From: Aeoliella straminimaris
GTDB lineage: Bacteria; Planctomycetota; Planctomycetia; Pirellulales; Lacipirellulaceae
NCBI RefSeq assembly: GCF_024054565.1
Contig: NZ_JAMXLR010000026.1
Location: 1 to 64,000, forward strand
Direction of reading: 5' to 3'
Length of the DNA stretch: 64,000 nucleotides
Positions 12,199 to 20,484 of this stretch are shown here, piece by piece (positions within the stretch are counted from its first letter, which is position 1; every line of letters begins with the position of its first letter). The position numbers were made by a program, and so were the translations under genes. Under the pieces are notes generated by a model, which was not told the origin of the DNA, made no database searches, and saw nothing but the letters and a program-made list of their open reading frames with translations.

Positions 12199-12690
12199 AT
12201 GCCACGTAAGCCTCGAGTACCGCCTACTCGCTTCACAAGCCCTCTGGCCTCGCCGTTGTGAAGATTAAGCAGCGGTCCATCTACTTGGGCAAGTTCGGCT
12301 CGGACGAATCCCGAGAAGCCTGCGCGCGCATTGTCGCTGATCTGCTGGCCAGTCGCCCCATCACGCCACCGGCGACATCTGCCAAAACACAAGTTGCCCC
12401 CGCTCCATCACTCACCTTCGGTAACTTGGCGGCTCGTTACATCTAGCACGCTGAGAGCTACTACCGCAAAAACGGCAAAGTAACCAGCGAAGTCTACTGT
12501 ATCCGCCGCGCGGGGGAGTTCCGCACGGCCAACCATTCCGATTTAACCGCTGAAGCATTTTGCATTGGCGACCTAAAGGTGGTGCGGCAGGACATCGTCG
12601 AATCGGGCGTATCTAGAGATCCGTCGTGAACAAGTACGTGGGCCGCAACGGAGGAACTGGGGCCCAGCAACGTCGCGGCTGGCTCAACTG
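12199..12690 (+). pseudogene. Decayed tyrosine-recombinase (phage-type) integrase, N-terminal half
   Basis: The reading begins MPRKPRVPPTR at ATG 12199, after GAAAGGA at 12184-12190. Across a +1 shift near 12230 it continues as LHKPSGLAVVKIKQRSIYLG and KFGSDESREACARIVADLL. This is the SAM-like N-terminal region of integrases common in planctomycetes. A TAG at 12444 falls where an aromatic residue is expected before HAESYYRKNGK. A further shift lies near 12620 around VVNKYVGR, and part of the following segment is missing before WATEELGPSNV. The catalytic C-terminal domain is gone. At least two frameshifts, a stop and a deletion show that it is dead. It was presumably the integrase that used the adjacent tRNA-Val site. 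Confidence 0.8.
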
Positions 12691-12990
12691 GAAGCTAGGC
12701 TCGCCACACAGAGGACGCGCCGAGAACGCAAGGAAATCTCGCGTGCTGAGAAACTACAGCGTTACCTGATGCCGTACCGTTACGAAGAATGGCTCCAACT
12801 GGCCGATGCGGGGCGTGAGTCTGCTTGCACGGGCGATTCTACGAGGTTCAATACCCTGTTTGACCAACTCGACATTCCTGACAACCTTGAAACCATCAAC
12901 GCCTCAAGACATACGGGACGAGTATGTTGCGGAGGAGAGTGGCCTGTTCATTTGAAGTGCCGCAACCTCTGGAGGGAGCGAGGAAGTTGA
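12661..12990 (+). pseudogene. Fragment of a coiled-coil hypothetical gene
   Basis: An open frame without a credible start reads LAQLEARLATQRTRRERKE, then KLQRYLMPYRYEEWLQLADAG and NTLFDQLDIPDNLE. It is helical and charged at first, then resembles small planctomycete proteins encoded near mobile elements. It follows directly on the integrase remnant, and its start has been lost in the same deletion zone. Downstream of about 12890 the frame loses protein character. Function unknown. Confidence 0.4.
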
Positions 12991-12991
12991 A

Positions 12992-13023
12992 AACCTCCCG
13001 AGCCTCGGCCTGTGCCGTAAGCG
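12992..13023 (+). repeat. 32-bp direct repeat, left copy
   Basis: It starts aacctcccgagcctcggcct and ends gtgccgtaagcg. One base differs from the right copy at 13587-13618. The two copies bracket about 560 bp of non-coding, repeat-rich DNA. Confidence 0.8.
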
Positions 13024-13055
13024 GACGACGCCTCGCATCGGCCTCCGCCGCGCGA

Positions 13056-13240
13056 GTTTTGGGCCAACTTCCGGGATCTATATGCATGGGCCCAAAACTC
13101 CGGGGGTTTTGTCCCCCCTCGGTGTTCTCAAACCGCTTGTTTTCTAGGGTTCTTTTCATTCTCCTGGGGACAAAACTCCCCGCGTTGTTCTCCGCATGTT
13201 TTTTGGGTTGGCCCAAAACGTTCCCAGTTGGCCCAAAACT
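13056..13240. repeat. Cluster of GTTGGCCCAAAAC-type motifs
   Basis: GTTTTGGGCCAAC (inverted) lies at 13056-13068, a GGGCCCAAAACTC variant at 13088-13100, and GTTGGCCCAAAAC at 13207-13219 and 13227-13239. The last two copies are 20 bp apart. A G5-TTTTGT-C5 hairpin near 13102 and a GGGGACAAAACTCCCC stretch near 13177 lie between them. The spacing of the last pair resembles operator or iteron sites, but no protein partner is apparent. Confidence 0.5.
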
Positions 13241-13280
13241 CTTGAGGGGCTGGGGGCTGGGGTCAAGGATTCAAATCGCC

Positions 13281-13382
13281 GATGGCTTGAGCATAACTTC
13301 CTCTTGAAATCCCTCTCCCCCTTCGCGGGGAGAGGTTAGGTGAGGGGGGAAGAAAATATCGGGAAGTTATGCTCGAGCCATC
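13281..13382. repeat. Nested palindromic element (MITE/REP-like)
   Basis: The outer inverted repeats are 13281-13301 (gatggcttgagcataacttc, then c) and 13362-13382; they match at 20 of 21 positions. Inside is a second hairpin in which CCTCTCCCC at 13312-13320 pairs with GGGGAGAGG at 13327-13335, followed by ttaggtgaggggg. The inner part has the form of the CCCTCTCCC...GGGAGAGG repeats scattered in many bacterial genomes. There is no coding capacity. Confidence 0.65.
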
Positions 13383-13392
13383 TCCTCCCGCC

Positions 13393-13431
13393 CACCTACT
13401 CACCTACTCACCTACTCACCTACTCACCTAC
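13393..13431 (+). repeat. Tandem repeat of CACCTACT
   Basis: Four full 8-bp units and a partial fifth. Confidence 0.85.
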
Positions 13432-13586
13432 CAGCCTTCCACACGACCACGGCCCTGACGGGCCCCGCTCGCAGGGGGCGCGCAGTTTTGCTCGTTCATT
13501 AGACCATCCTCGCGGGCCACTTCTACCGCAATTTTTTTACACACGCTCGGCCTGATTGGTCGCGATCGCGGCAGCATGCAAGCCGG

Positions 13587-13618
13587 AACCTCCCGAGCCT
13601 CGGCCTTTGCCGTAAGCG
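13587..13618 (+). repeat. 32-bp direct repeat, right copy
   Basis: Identical to 12992-13023 except for one T/G difference near the middle. Confidence 0.8.
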
Positions 13619-13682
13619 CCCTATGCCGAAACAGACGGGCGCCTCGGGAGTCGCCGAAAGCAGCGGGAGTGTTTCGTCGCTG

Positions 13683-14107
13683 TTAGATTACGCGTCGAAA
13701 GACCGCCAGGGAGCTAATGGCCAGCAGTGCGAGCAGGACCGTGGACGGTTCGGGGACGGCGGTCGTACCCCATGGGGCATCGAGGCGAACCAGAAATGGT
13801 TGGACGAGCCCGTCTGGACCTGCTCCTATACCAGCAAAGAATTGGCCATTTCTCGAGACACCCCCAAGCCAACCTAGCTGCCAATCCTCAAGTTGTGCTG
13901 CCAGGCCATGGCGAGTTTTCAGAACATCCAGAAAGTCTTCCATGCCCCTTTCCTCAGTCCAAACAAACGCACTTGAGGGTCCACTTTCCCCAGCGCTGTA
14001 GCCGACGATAATGCTGCCGTCTGGGGTCATGTCGTGCACATCCGAAGTATGGACGGACAGTTCTGCGTGCGCTGGAAGCCAGCCCAGTCCTTGGATACCG
14101 CCCGCGT
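13683..14107 (-). pseudogene. Frameshifted remnant of a fourth HAF/PEP-CTERM unit
   Basis: On the minus strand the frame can be read back past the ATG at 14039 as GGIQGLGWLPAHAELSVHTS, then DVHDMTPDGSIIVGYSAG. This is HAF-repeat sequence and is out of frame with the large upstream protein, which runs through the same bases as nonsense (KDWAGFQRTQNCPSILRMCTT) to its stop at 14027. Downstream come VSRNGQFFAGIGAGPDG, the LVRLD motif that ends every unit here, and AVPEPSTVLLALLAISSLAV with a final Arg pair, which is a complete PEP-CTERM tail. The unit therefore lost its first half and was thrown out of frame near 14107. It could be expressed only from the internal ATG at 14039, without a signal peptide. 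Confidence 0.75.
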
Positions 14108-17100
14108 ATGCAAGAGCCTAGCAAATCCGATGTGTCGCCTTACGCAACAGATGCAAATTCCAGCACTGATGACGAGCAGTAGAGTATTCGTCGCTGGTTC
14201 GGAGACCGCGTTGGAGTCCAGTCGCACCAGCCACGCCTCCTGGTGACCGTCGGGATTGGTTCCTAATCCCGCCACTGCTCTTCCATCGTCAGAGACAGCT
14301 AATGCGTTGGTGAGTCGCCAACCTGAGAAGTCGACATTGGCCGCCGCGAGAACGCTCTCCAGCGACCGCATGCCCGAAAACTCATCCCAAATAAATGCTG
14401 TGCGGCCGTCGGACGTCGAAGCACCACCGACAATTATCGAGCCGTCGGCAGATACGTCGCGGGCCCAGCTATTGAACGCTCCTCCCGGTAGATCACCGAG
14501 GCCGATCATTGCGGTGCTTTCAGTCCAAAGCATGGCCTGTCTTCCCGAGGGTGAATCGGAGTATCCAACGATCGTTGTACCGTCGTCCGAGATCGCGCTG
14601 GCCCGGCTTGACTCACCTCCTCCAGGAAGATGGCCCAGGCCGACCATTCCCGTGGCTTCGGTCCAACGAAAAGCTTCCCAGCGGTCGGGCATCAACATCA
14701 GCGGCGAGGCGGAAAAGCCAACTACGACCGAGCCATCGCCGGCGACACCTCCGGCGCGGCTCCAATTGCCGCCGGGTAGATAGCCAAGGGGCACCACGCC
14801 GGTGTCAGTCGTCCAGCGGAACGCCTGGAGGTTGGTCGGTGTATCACCGGCGGTGTCGCCGATAACCACTGTTCCATCCGCATTGACGCCGAGGGCCGCA
14901 ACTGGTGAATCAAAGTGCTCAATGCCGGCCCACTCCGTCCACCGAAACCCGCCCTCGCTCGAACCGCCTACAATCACCGATCCATCGCGTGAGATGCCGG
15001 AGGCCGTGGCAGTGACACCGTTATCCTGATAATCACTTACGCCTAACTCCACGAGGCCGGTCGATTCGGTCCAACGAAAGGCGTCATGCACATTTCCATT
15101 AGCGACTAGAGCTTCGCCAGCGACCACGCTGCCGTCGCCGGAGATGTCCCCCGGGAAGCTATTCGGATAGCCTGGCGAAAGATGACCGAGTGGAATGAAC
15201 TCAGCGGCAGCTATCGAATCCATCGATGTAGTAAACAGTATGATCAATGGCAGGTGAATGCGAAGGAGCCCACGAGGAGTAGACTTGATCACGAGCAACA
15301 TAACACAGCAAGCAACTGCCAGGGCGGTCGTCGCTGGCTCGGGAATTGGGGAAGAGTCAAGCCTCACCAGCCAAGCTTCCTGGTAGCCGTCAGGATTGAT
15401 TCCCGTTCCGGCAATGGTTGCCCCGTCAGGTGTAATGAGGACTGGGTAACCATAATCCGAGAGCTCCCATCCCATGAGGTTGAGTTGCAGTTCGTTCGTG
15501 AAAACGTCAGATAAGCTGCGGGTGCCATGGACTTCGTCCCAGATAAACGCATCGCCGGCCTCGTTGCCTAAACGCATCGATCCGACGACGATCGAACCAT
15601 CTGCCGTTACGCTGTGCGCTTCACTGCGGTCAAAACCTTCCGGGAATGGCAAGCCTTGCATGACACCATCTTCCCAGCGAAATGCTTGCTCAAAACTAAA
15701 GACGCCATTCTCAGCCAGGTATCGACCTGAACCGACAACGACGGATCCGTCTTCCGACACATCCAGGGCCGTACTCTCAAAACGTCCACCTTCCAGATCG
15801 CCGAGACCTTCCATCACGCCGCTCTCCCAGCGAAATGCCTCAATCCCATTTGCACTTCGAGATTGTCCGACGATCACCGAACCGTCGGCTGACGCTGCAA
15901 GCCCGTAGCTCTCGAAGTCCCCGCCGGGCAGATCGCCCAGCCCGCTCATCACGCCATCTTGCCAACGAAACGCCTGCGGACCGGATGCCGAGTCACTGAA
16001 CCCTACTATTGTCGTTCCATCTGTGGAAACGCCCGCGGCGCCACTTAGCCCTTCGCCGCCCGGTAGAGAACCAAGTGCCATCATGGAACCACTTTCCCAG
16101 CGAACCGCTCGAGCGGTCGGTGTCTGGTCGAGCAGTGCATACCCCACTCCTGCAATCACGGAGGCATCCCCTGAAATACCATTGGCGATGCTGCCAGGCC
16201 AGCCATTCGGCAAAGAACCCATTCCGGTCATGGTCCCTGCCTCCCAGCGAAAGGCCTCCTGTGCGCCTTGTGCAGAAGAGCTCGCTCCGACGACGACAGC
16301 ATTGTTAGACACTGCATACGCGATACTTGATCGCTCGCCTCCGGGCAAGTCGCCCAGGGGAATGAACATTGCGGCGTGGGCGAGGCCCATCGGCAGTGCG
16401 AACACTATCGGCGCAAGTAAGCACTTTGCGTATGCAGTGTGTCGTCGCAAGTGCAACATGCATAATCCCGCGCAAACGACAAGCGCCAGGGTACTCGTTG
16501 CTGGCTCGGGGACCACGTTGGAGTCGAGTCGCACGAGCCACGCCTCCTCGTAGCCGTCAGAATTGCGTCCAATTCCGGTCACAACTAAACCATCATCAGA
16601 GACCGCTACGGCGTCGGTCAGTGCCCAACCTGAAAGGTCGACGTTGGCCGCCGTTAGGATGCTCTCGAGCGATCGCATGCCTGTGATTTCGTCCCAAATG
16701 ATAGCCACTTGCCCCAACTCACTCGTCGCGCGACCGACCACTACTGATCCGTCTGCGGAAACGTCACTGGCAGCGCTATTGAACTCTCCGCCTGGAAGAT
16801 CGCCCAAACCGACCATGCCGGTCGATTCCGTCCAACGATAGGCTTGGCCACCGTAGGTTTCGCCATCGTGTTGGTATGGGCCACCGTACAACGGTGGAGA
16901 ATCGCTTCCCACGATCGTCGTACCGTCACTGGAAATCGCAATAGGGGCGTTTCTTGTTTCCTCGCCAGTCAGGTCGACGTGGCCCAAATCGATCATGCCG
17001 GTGGCTTCCGACCAGCGAAAGCCTCGTACGTCATCGACGTCGCTGGCAGAAGAGCCAACGACAATCGTACCATCCCCCGACACATCGCCAACAAAACTCT

Positions 17101-17644
17101 CGTCGGTTCCAGGTAAGAATCCAAGCGGCACTGTCCCTACGTCGGTTGTCCAGCGATACGCTTGAATCTCGCCAACACCGGTGAACAGTGCGCCCACGAT
17201 GACCGAGCCGTCCAAACTTGAGTTGGTGGGCCACCAGTTGATCACATTACTTGGTCGGTCGATGTAGCTCAGTCCTGCTTCCTCGTTCCACACAAATACA
17301 TGGCCTCCGTCGCCGGAAGAACTTGGGCCTGGTCCCCTGCCTACCACCAGAGAGCCATCGCCCGAGACCGCGGCTGCCGATCCGGAAGTGCCGCCCAGCA
17401 TGTAATCTGACACCCCTAATCCGACCATGCCGGTCGATTCCGTCCAACGAAAGGCGTCATCGACGCCATCTGATGTAACCCTTGCACGACCGACGACAAC
17501 AGTACCGTCTGACGAGATGGCGCTGGGAGAGCTATACGGATAATCTGGCGAAAGATTGCCGAGCGGGATAAACTCAGCGGCCACTACTGGCTGGACCACC
17601 AAGAAGAAGCACGCCGCAAAGTAAGTCCATGGATGACAAAGCAT
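14027..17644 (-). CDS. Three-unit HAF-repeat PEP-CTERM fusion protein
   Basis: The product of 1205 aa has three complete export precursors in one frame. Unit 1 (residues 1-400) has a signal peptide ending VVAA, HAF-family extracellular repeats (AFRWTESTGMVGLGDLPGG-type) and VPEPATSTLALVVCAGL, then RR. Unit 2 (about 401-780) starts with a new hydrophobic segment ending GLAHA and ends with IPEPATTALAVACCVMLLV. Unit 3 (about 781-1170) starts with IILFTTSMDSIAAA and ends with a degenerate SEPATNTLLLVISAG tail and RRH. Units 1 and 3 are close relatives. The last 25 residues are a frameshifted reading of unit 4. GAGGA lies 4 nt before ATG 17644. The gene lies 52 nt downstream of the Ser/Thr kinase gene on the same strand. 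Each unit would be exported and membrane-anchored or sorted by an exosortase. The functional role of HAF repeats is unknown. Confidence 0.9.
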   Translation of the reverse strand: MLCHPWTYFAACFFLVVQPVVAAEFIPLGNLSPDYPYSSPSAISSDGTVVVGRARVTSDGVDDAFRWTESTGMVGLGVSDYMLGGTSGSAAAVSGDGSLVVGRGPGPSSSGDGGHVFVWNEEAGLSYIDRPSNVINWWPTNSSLDGSVIVGALFTGVGEIQAYRWTTDVGTVPLGFLPGTDESFVGDVSGDGTIVVGSSASDVDDVRGFRWSEATGMIDLGHVDLTGEETRNAPIAISSDGTTIVGSDSPPLYGGPYQHDGETYGGQAYRWTESTGMVGLGDLPGGEFNSAASDVSADGSVVVGRATSELGQVAIIWDEITGMRSLESILTAANVDLSGWALTDAVAVSDDGLVVTGIGRNSDGYEEAWLVRLDSNVVPEPATSTLALVVCAGLCMLHLRRHTAYAKCLLAPIVFALPMGLAHAAMFIPLGDLPGGERSSIAYAVSNNAVVVGASSSAQGAQEAFRWEAGTMTGMGSLPNGWPGSIANGISGDASVIAGVGYALLDQTPTARAVRWESGSMMALGSLPGGEGLSGAAGVSTDGTTIVGFSDSASGPQAFRWQDGVMSGLGDLPGGDFESYGLAASADGSVIVGQSRSANGIEAFRWESGVMEGLGDLEGGRFESTALDVSEDGSVVVGSGRYLAENGVFSFEQAFRWEDGVMQGLPFPEGFDRSEAHSVTADGSIVVGSMRLGNEAGDAFIWDEVHGTRSLSDVFTNELQLNLMGWELSDYGYPVLITPDGATIAGTGINPDGYQEAWLVRLDSSPIPEPATTALAVACCVMLLVIKSTPRGLLRIHLPLIILFTTSMDSIAAAEFIPLGHLSPGYPNSFPGDISGDGSVVAGEALVANGNVHDAFRWTESTGLVELGVSDYQDNGVTATASGISRDGSVIVGGSSEGGFRWTEWAGIEHFDSPVAALGVNADGTVVIGDTAGDTPTNLQAFRWTTDTGVVPLGYLPGGNWSRAGGVAGDGSVVVGFSASPLMLMPDRWEAFRWTEATGMVGLGHLPGGGESSRASAISDDGTTIVGYSDSPSGRQAMLWTESTAMIGLGDLPGGAFNSWARDVSADGSIIVGGASTSDGRTAFIWDEFSGMRSLESVLAAANVDFSGWRLTNALAVSDDGRAVAGLGTNPDGHQEAWLVRLDSNAVSEPATNTLLLVISAGICICCVRRHIGFARLLHTRAVSKDWAGFQRTQNCPSILRMCTT

Positions 17645-17696
17645 CGGATCCTCGCGTCAAGATTAGATAGGAATAGTGAGATGAGTCGAAAACTTG

Positions 17697-20462
17697 TTAG
17701 GGCCGTTTCGATACAGAGTCTGGCTCCTTCCGCGCTTCGATCTCTCGCAACGCCAATTCCCGCAGCCGCACAAGTTCGTTTTGGTTTCCACGAAAGCGCG
17801 GATTCTCGGGATAGTCAATGAGCAAGCGATTTACGATCTCGAGGCCGTCATCGCACGCTTGAAGCACGACCTCCGGGTCGCCACCTTTGTCGATTACGAT
17901 TTGTGCTAGAGCCAGATAGTGATTGGCCAAATAGCTGTTGGCGGTTGGATCCTTCGGTCGCAGATCCAATGCGCGTTGCTGTTGCTCGATCGCTTCGGTA
18001 ACAAGCAGTTCGGCTCGATCCAGGTGAATCCCGTTTCGTTGCAAGAGGGTGCCCAGGTTACTCAGGGCGCCTCCGTAGCCGCTTAGATAGTCGGCATTTC
18101 TGGGAAACTCCTCGGCCAGCTCGGCGAAGATTTCAATCGCTTCTTCGGCGGGTGGCAGGAAGCTATCCGGCTCGTCCATGAAACAGCCCACCAGGTTCAT
18201 CAGGGAAGAGGCCAGGCGAACTCGGTAGATGACGGTGGCGGGGTAGTCCTCGACCAGCTCGCGATAAATGTCTGCAGCCGCGTTGAAGTCTTCGGCCGCG
18301 AGGGAAAGCTCAGGCGACGCCTGCCCAAGTTCTTGCGCTTCCAGCATCGATCGTTTTAGCTTGGCCGCGCCTAGATTTAGCAATGCCGACCCGTAGAGGT
18401 GCCTATCCTCGGCCAGCCTACTCTCCCGCGCGAGGTTGCCCGCGATCGTGACGGCTTCCTGCAGTTTTTCAGTCTCGGCCGACAGGTCTCCGCCCCGACC
18501 GACAAAGAGTCCATAATTGATAAGGAGTTTGACATACGCCCGCTGCAGTGATGCCTCTTGAGAGTCGTTTACCAAGAGCTGCTCAAACTGTTCTTCGGCT
18601 TCTCCATAAGAACGTGCCGTTTGCTCAACGTCGCCCGTCTTTTCGATCAGGTTGGCGGCGAGGTTCAAAGCATTGGCGAGTTCCAAATGTGCCGCGTTCG
18701 CATATGAAGAGTCCGGCGGAAACTCTCGGAGCAGGGCGATGCCCTGTGAGAATGACTCGATGTCTTCGCGTATACGCCCGGTAAGGATTAGGCTGCGAGC
18801 CAATTCCAAGCGCACTCGCCAGTCGTCTGGCGCAGCTCCCGCCGCTGCGTGAAGTAACTTTAGCGAACGCGCAATGGAGGTTTCTGCCTCGAATTGGCGG
18901 CCGAGTTCGTTTAGCAGACTAGCGAGCCGTTGATGGACGATGCCCATCTCGATGCGAGCTTGCGGTCCATCCGCTTCACGATCGAGAAGTTGCTGGTAGA
19001 GTCCGACGGCGTCCTGCAGCAACTCGCGACGCACCTCTTCCATGAGCGGCACATTCTTAAGCTTCTCGTCACCCACGCGAGCCAGCATTTGGTCGACCGC
19101 GTCCAGCGCTAACCGGTAGTTGTCCTCGGCCTGCTGGGCATTCTTAGTCGCCACGGTCCGTTCGTGATCGATCACTGCCAGGGCCGCCCCCAGTCCCCCA
19201 GTGGCCATGAGCAACAGGGCGAGCGCAGCGGCCACGAGCGCCGCATGCCGGCGCACCCAACGGTTGATCTTGGTGGCCATCGAGGGCGGCCGGGCAGTGA
19301 TCGAACGCTCGTCGGCAAACGCCCGCAGGTCCGCGGCCAGCTCGCTGGCGGTCTGGTAGCGATCGGCCGGGTCTTTTTCCATTGCCTTGCTGACGATGGT
19401 TGCGAGATCGGCCGGTACACTCGCCGCGACTTGTCGCAGTGGCGTGGGGGGCACGTCGATCACCCGCCGCAGCACGTCGGCCCGCTCGCTGCCAGCGAAC
19501 GCGGGCTTCAGCGCGACCAGCTCGTAGAGCGTTGTTCCCAGGGCGTGGATGTCGGTGCGATAGTCCACCAGCGCGGTCTTGCCAGCCGCCTGTTCGGGGC
19601 TCATGTATCGCAGCGTGCCGAGGATGTCGCCGGTGAGCGTGACGCCCGCCTCGGTTTCGAGCCGCGCCAGGCCGAAGTCGGTCACCCACACGTGCGACTG
19701 GCTGTCGAGCATCAGGTTGGCGGGCTTGATGTCGCGGTGCAGCACGCCCTGGTTGTGGGCGTAGTCGATGGCGTCGGCCGCGTCGGCCATCACCCGCGCC
19801 ATCTGACGGTAGTATTTCTGTGGGCTCTTGGTGCGAACGGTCGACAAGCCGGCCGCGGTAACGGTTTCGGCGTCGGGCGAGGCCTGTTCGCCGTCGGCGG
19901 TGGTTTGCTGGCTGAGCTCGGCAATCGCTTGGCCCAGGGTTTGCCCCTCGATCAGTTCCATGGCGTAGTAGTGCACGCCCCGCTCGACGCCCACCGAGTA
20001 GACACCCACGATATGCGGATGCCGGAGCGTGGCGGCCGCACGGGCTTCATTTTTGAAACGTTCGAGCTGCTGCGGTGTGAGCGTCGCCGCAAGCGGCAAT
20101 ACCTTAAGCGCGACGCGGCGGCCAAGCGAGATTTGCTCGGCCTCGTACACCACGCCCATCCCGCCACGGCCGATCTCGCGAATGAGGCGGAAGTCGCCCA
20201 ACTGCCCACGAAGTTCGCGGTCGCCAGTCACCTCGTTGGCCGAAAGCCCATCGACTGATAGCCCTTCAACGGTTGCCATCGCTTCGATGGCGGGTAGTAG
20301 CGTGCGCAGTCGATCGGCGTGCTGCGGATGCTCGCCGATAAGCGTTTGAACGTCGCCCGTCTTCCCCGCCTCGACCAGTTCGCTGATGCGGTCGACCAGG
20401 ACGTCGAGAGAGGTTCCCTCGACGGCAATCGAATCGGCGTTGGAAACTACTTTGGAAGGCAT
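17697..20462 (-). CDS. Membrane Ser/Thr protein kinase with TPR C-terminus
   Basis: The product of 921 aa is a PknB-like (Hanks-type) kinase. A short helical N-terminal region is followed by the kinase domain (about 91-385) with the glycine loop GRGGMGVVY at 98-106, VALK with the ATP-binding Lys near 120, catalytic HRDIKPANL near 242, DFGLA near 262 and the GTLRYMSPEQ segment near 282. One hydrophobic helix (about 407-431) crosses the membrane, and the rest is a long helical TPR-type region, presumably outside the cytoplasm. All catalytic residues are present. It starts 22 nt after the ECF sigma gene stop, the usual sigma/kinase pairing of planctomycetes, in which the kinase is thought to control the sigma factor. 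The HAF fusion gene follows on the same strand and may be a target or an operon member. Confidence 0.95.
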   Translation of the reverse strand: MPSKVVSNADSIAVEGTSLDVLVDRISELVEAGKTGDVQTLIGEHPQHADRLRTLLPAIEAMATVEGLSVDGLSANEVTGDRELRGQLGDFRLIREIGRGGMGVVYEAEQISLGRRVALKVLPLAATLTPQQLERFKNEARAAATLRHPHIVGVYSVGVERGVHYYAMELIEGQTLGQAIAELSQQTTADGEQASPDAETVTAAGLSTVRTKSPQKYYRQMARVMADAADAIDYAHNQGVLHRDIKPANLMLDSQSHVWVTDFGLARLETEAGVTLTGDILGTLRYMSPEQAAGKTALVDYRTDIHALGTTLYELVALKPAFAGSERADVLRRVIDVPPTPLRQVAASVPADLATIVSKAMEKDPADRYQTASELAADLRAFADERSITARPPSMATKINRWVRRHAALVAAALALLLMATGGLGAALAVIDHERTVATKNAQQAEDNYRLALDAVDQMLARVGDEKLKNVPLMEEVRRELLQDAVGLYQQLLDREADGPQARIEMGIVHQRLASLLNELGRQFEAETSIARSLKLLHAAAGAAPDDWRVRLELARSLILTGRIREDIESFSQGIALLREFPPDSSYANAAHLELANALNLAANLIEKTGDVEQTARSYGEAEEQFEQLLVNDSQEASLQRAYVKLLINYGLFVGRGGDLSAETEKLQEAVTIAGNLARESRLAEDRHLYGSALLNLGAAKLKRSMLEAQELGQASPELSLAAEDFNAAADIYRELVEDYPATVIYRVRLASSLMNLVGCFMDEPDSFLPPAEEAIEIFAELAEEFPRNADYLSGYGGALSNLGTLLQRNGIHLDRAELLVTEAIEQQQRALDLRPKDPTANSYLANHYLALAQIVIDKGGDPEVVLQACDDGLEIVNRLLIDYPENPRFRGNQNELVRLRELALREIEARKEPDSVSKRP

Positions 20463-20484
20463 GGGAGAAGAGAGAGGTAAGGGT

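Larger units (their letters stand above)
13024..13586. other. Non-coding repeat-rich interval
   Basis: No gene is supported. The interval holds a cluster of GGCCCAAAAC motifs (13056-13240), a nested palindrome (13281-13382) and an 8-bp tandem repeat (13393-13431), all between the two copies of the 32-bp direct repeat. Confidence 0.6.

Noticed and set aside
13393..13431. 8-bp tandem repeat as a phase-variation tract
   Set aside because: It is outside any gene or visible promoter, so no switching role is apparent.
12992..13618. Direct repeats as a CRISPR array
   Set aside because: Only two copies about 590 bp apart, no regular spacers and no cas genes.
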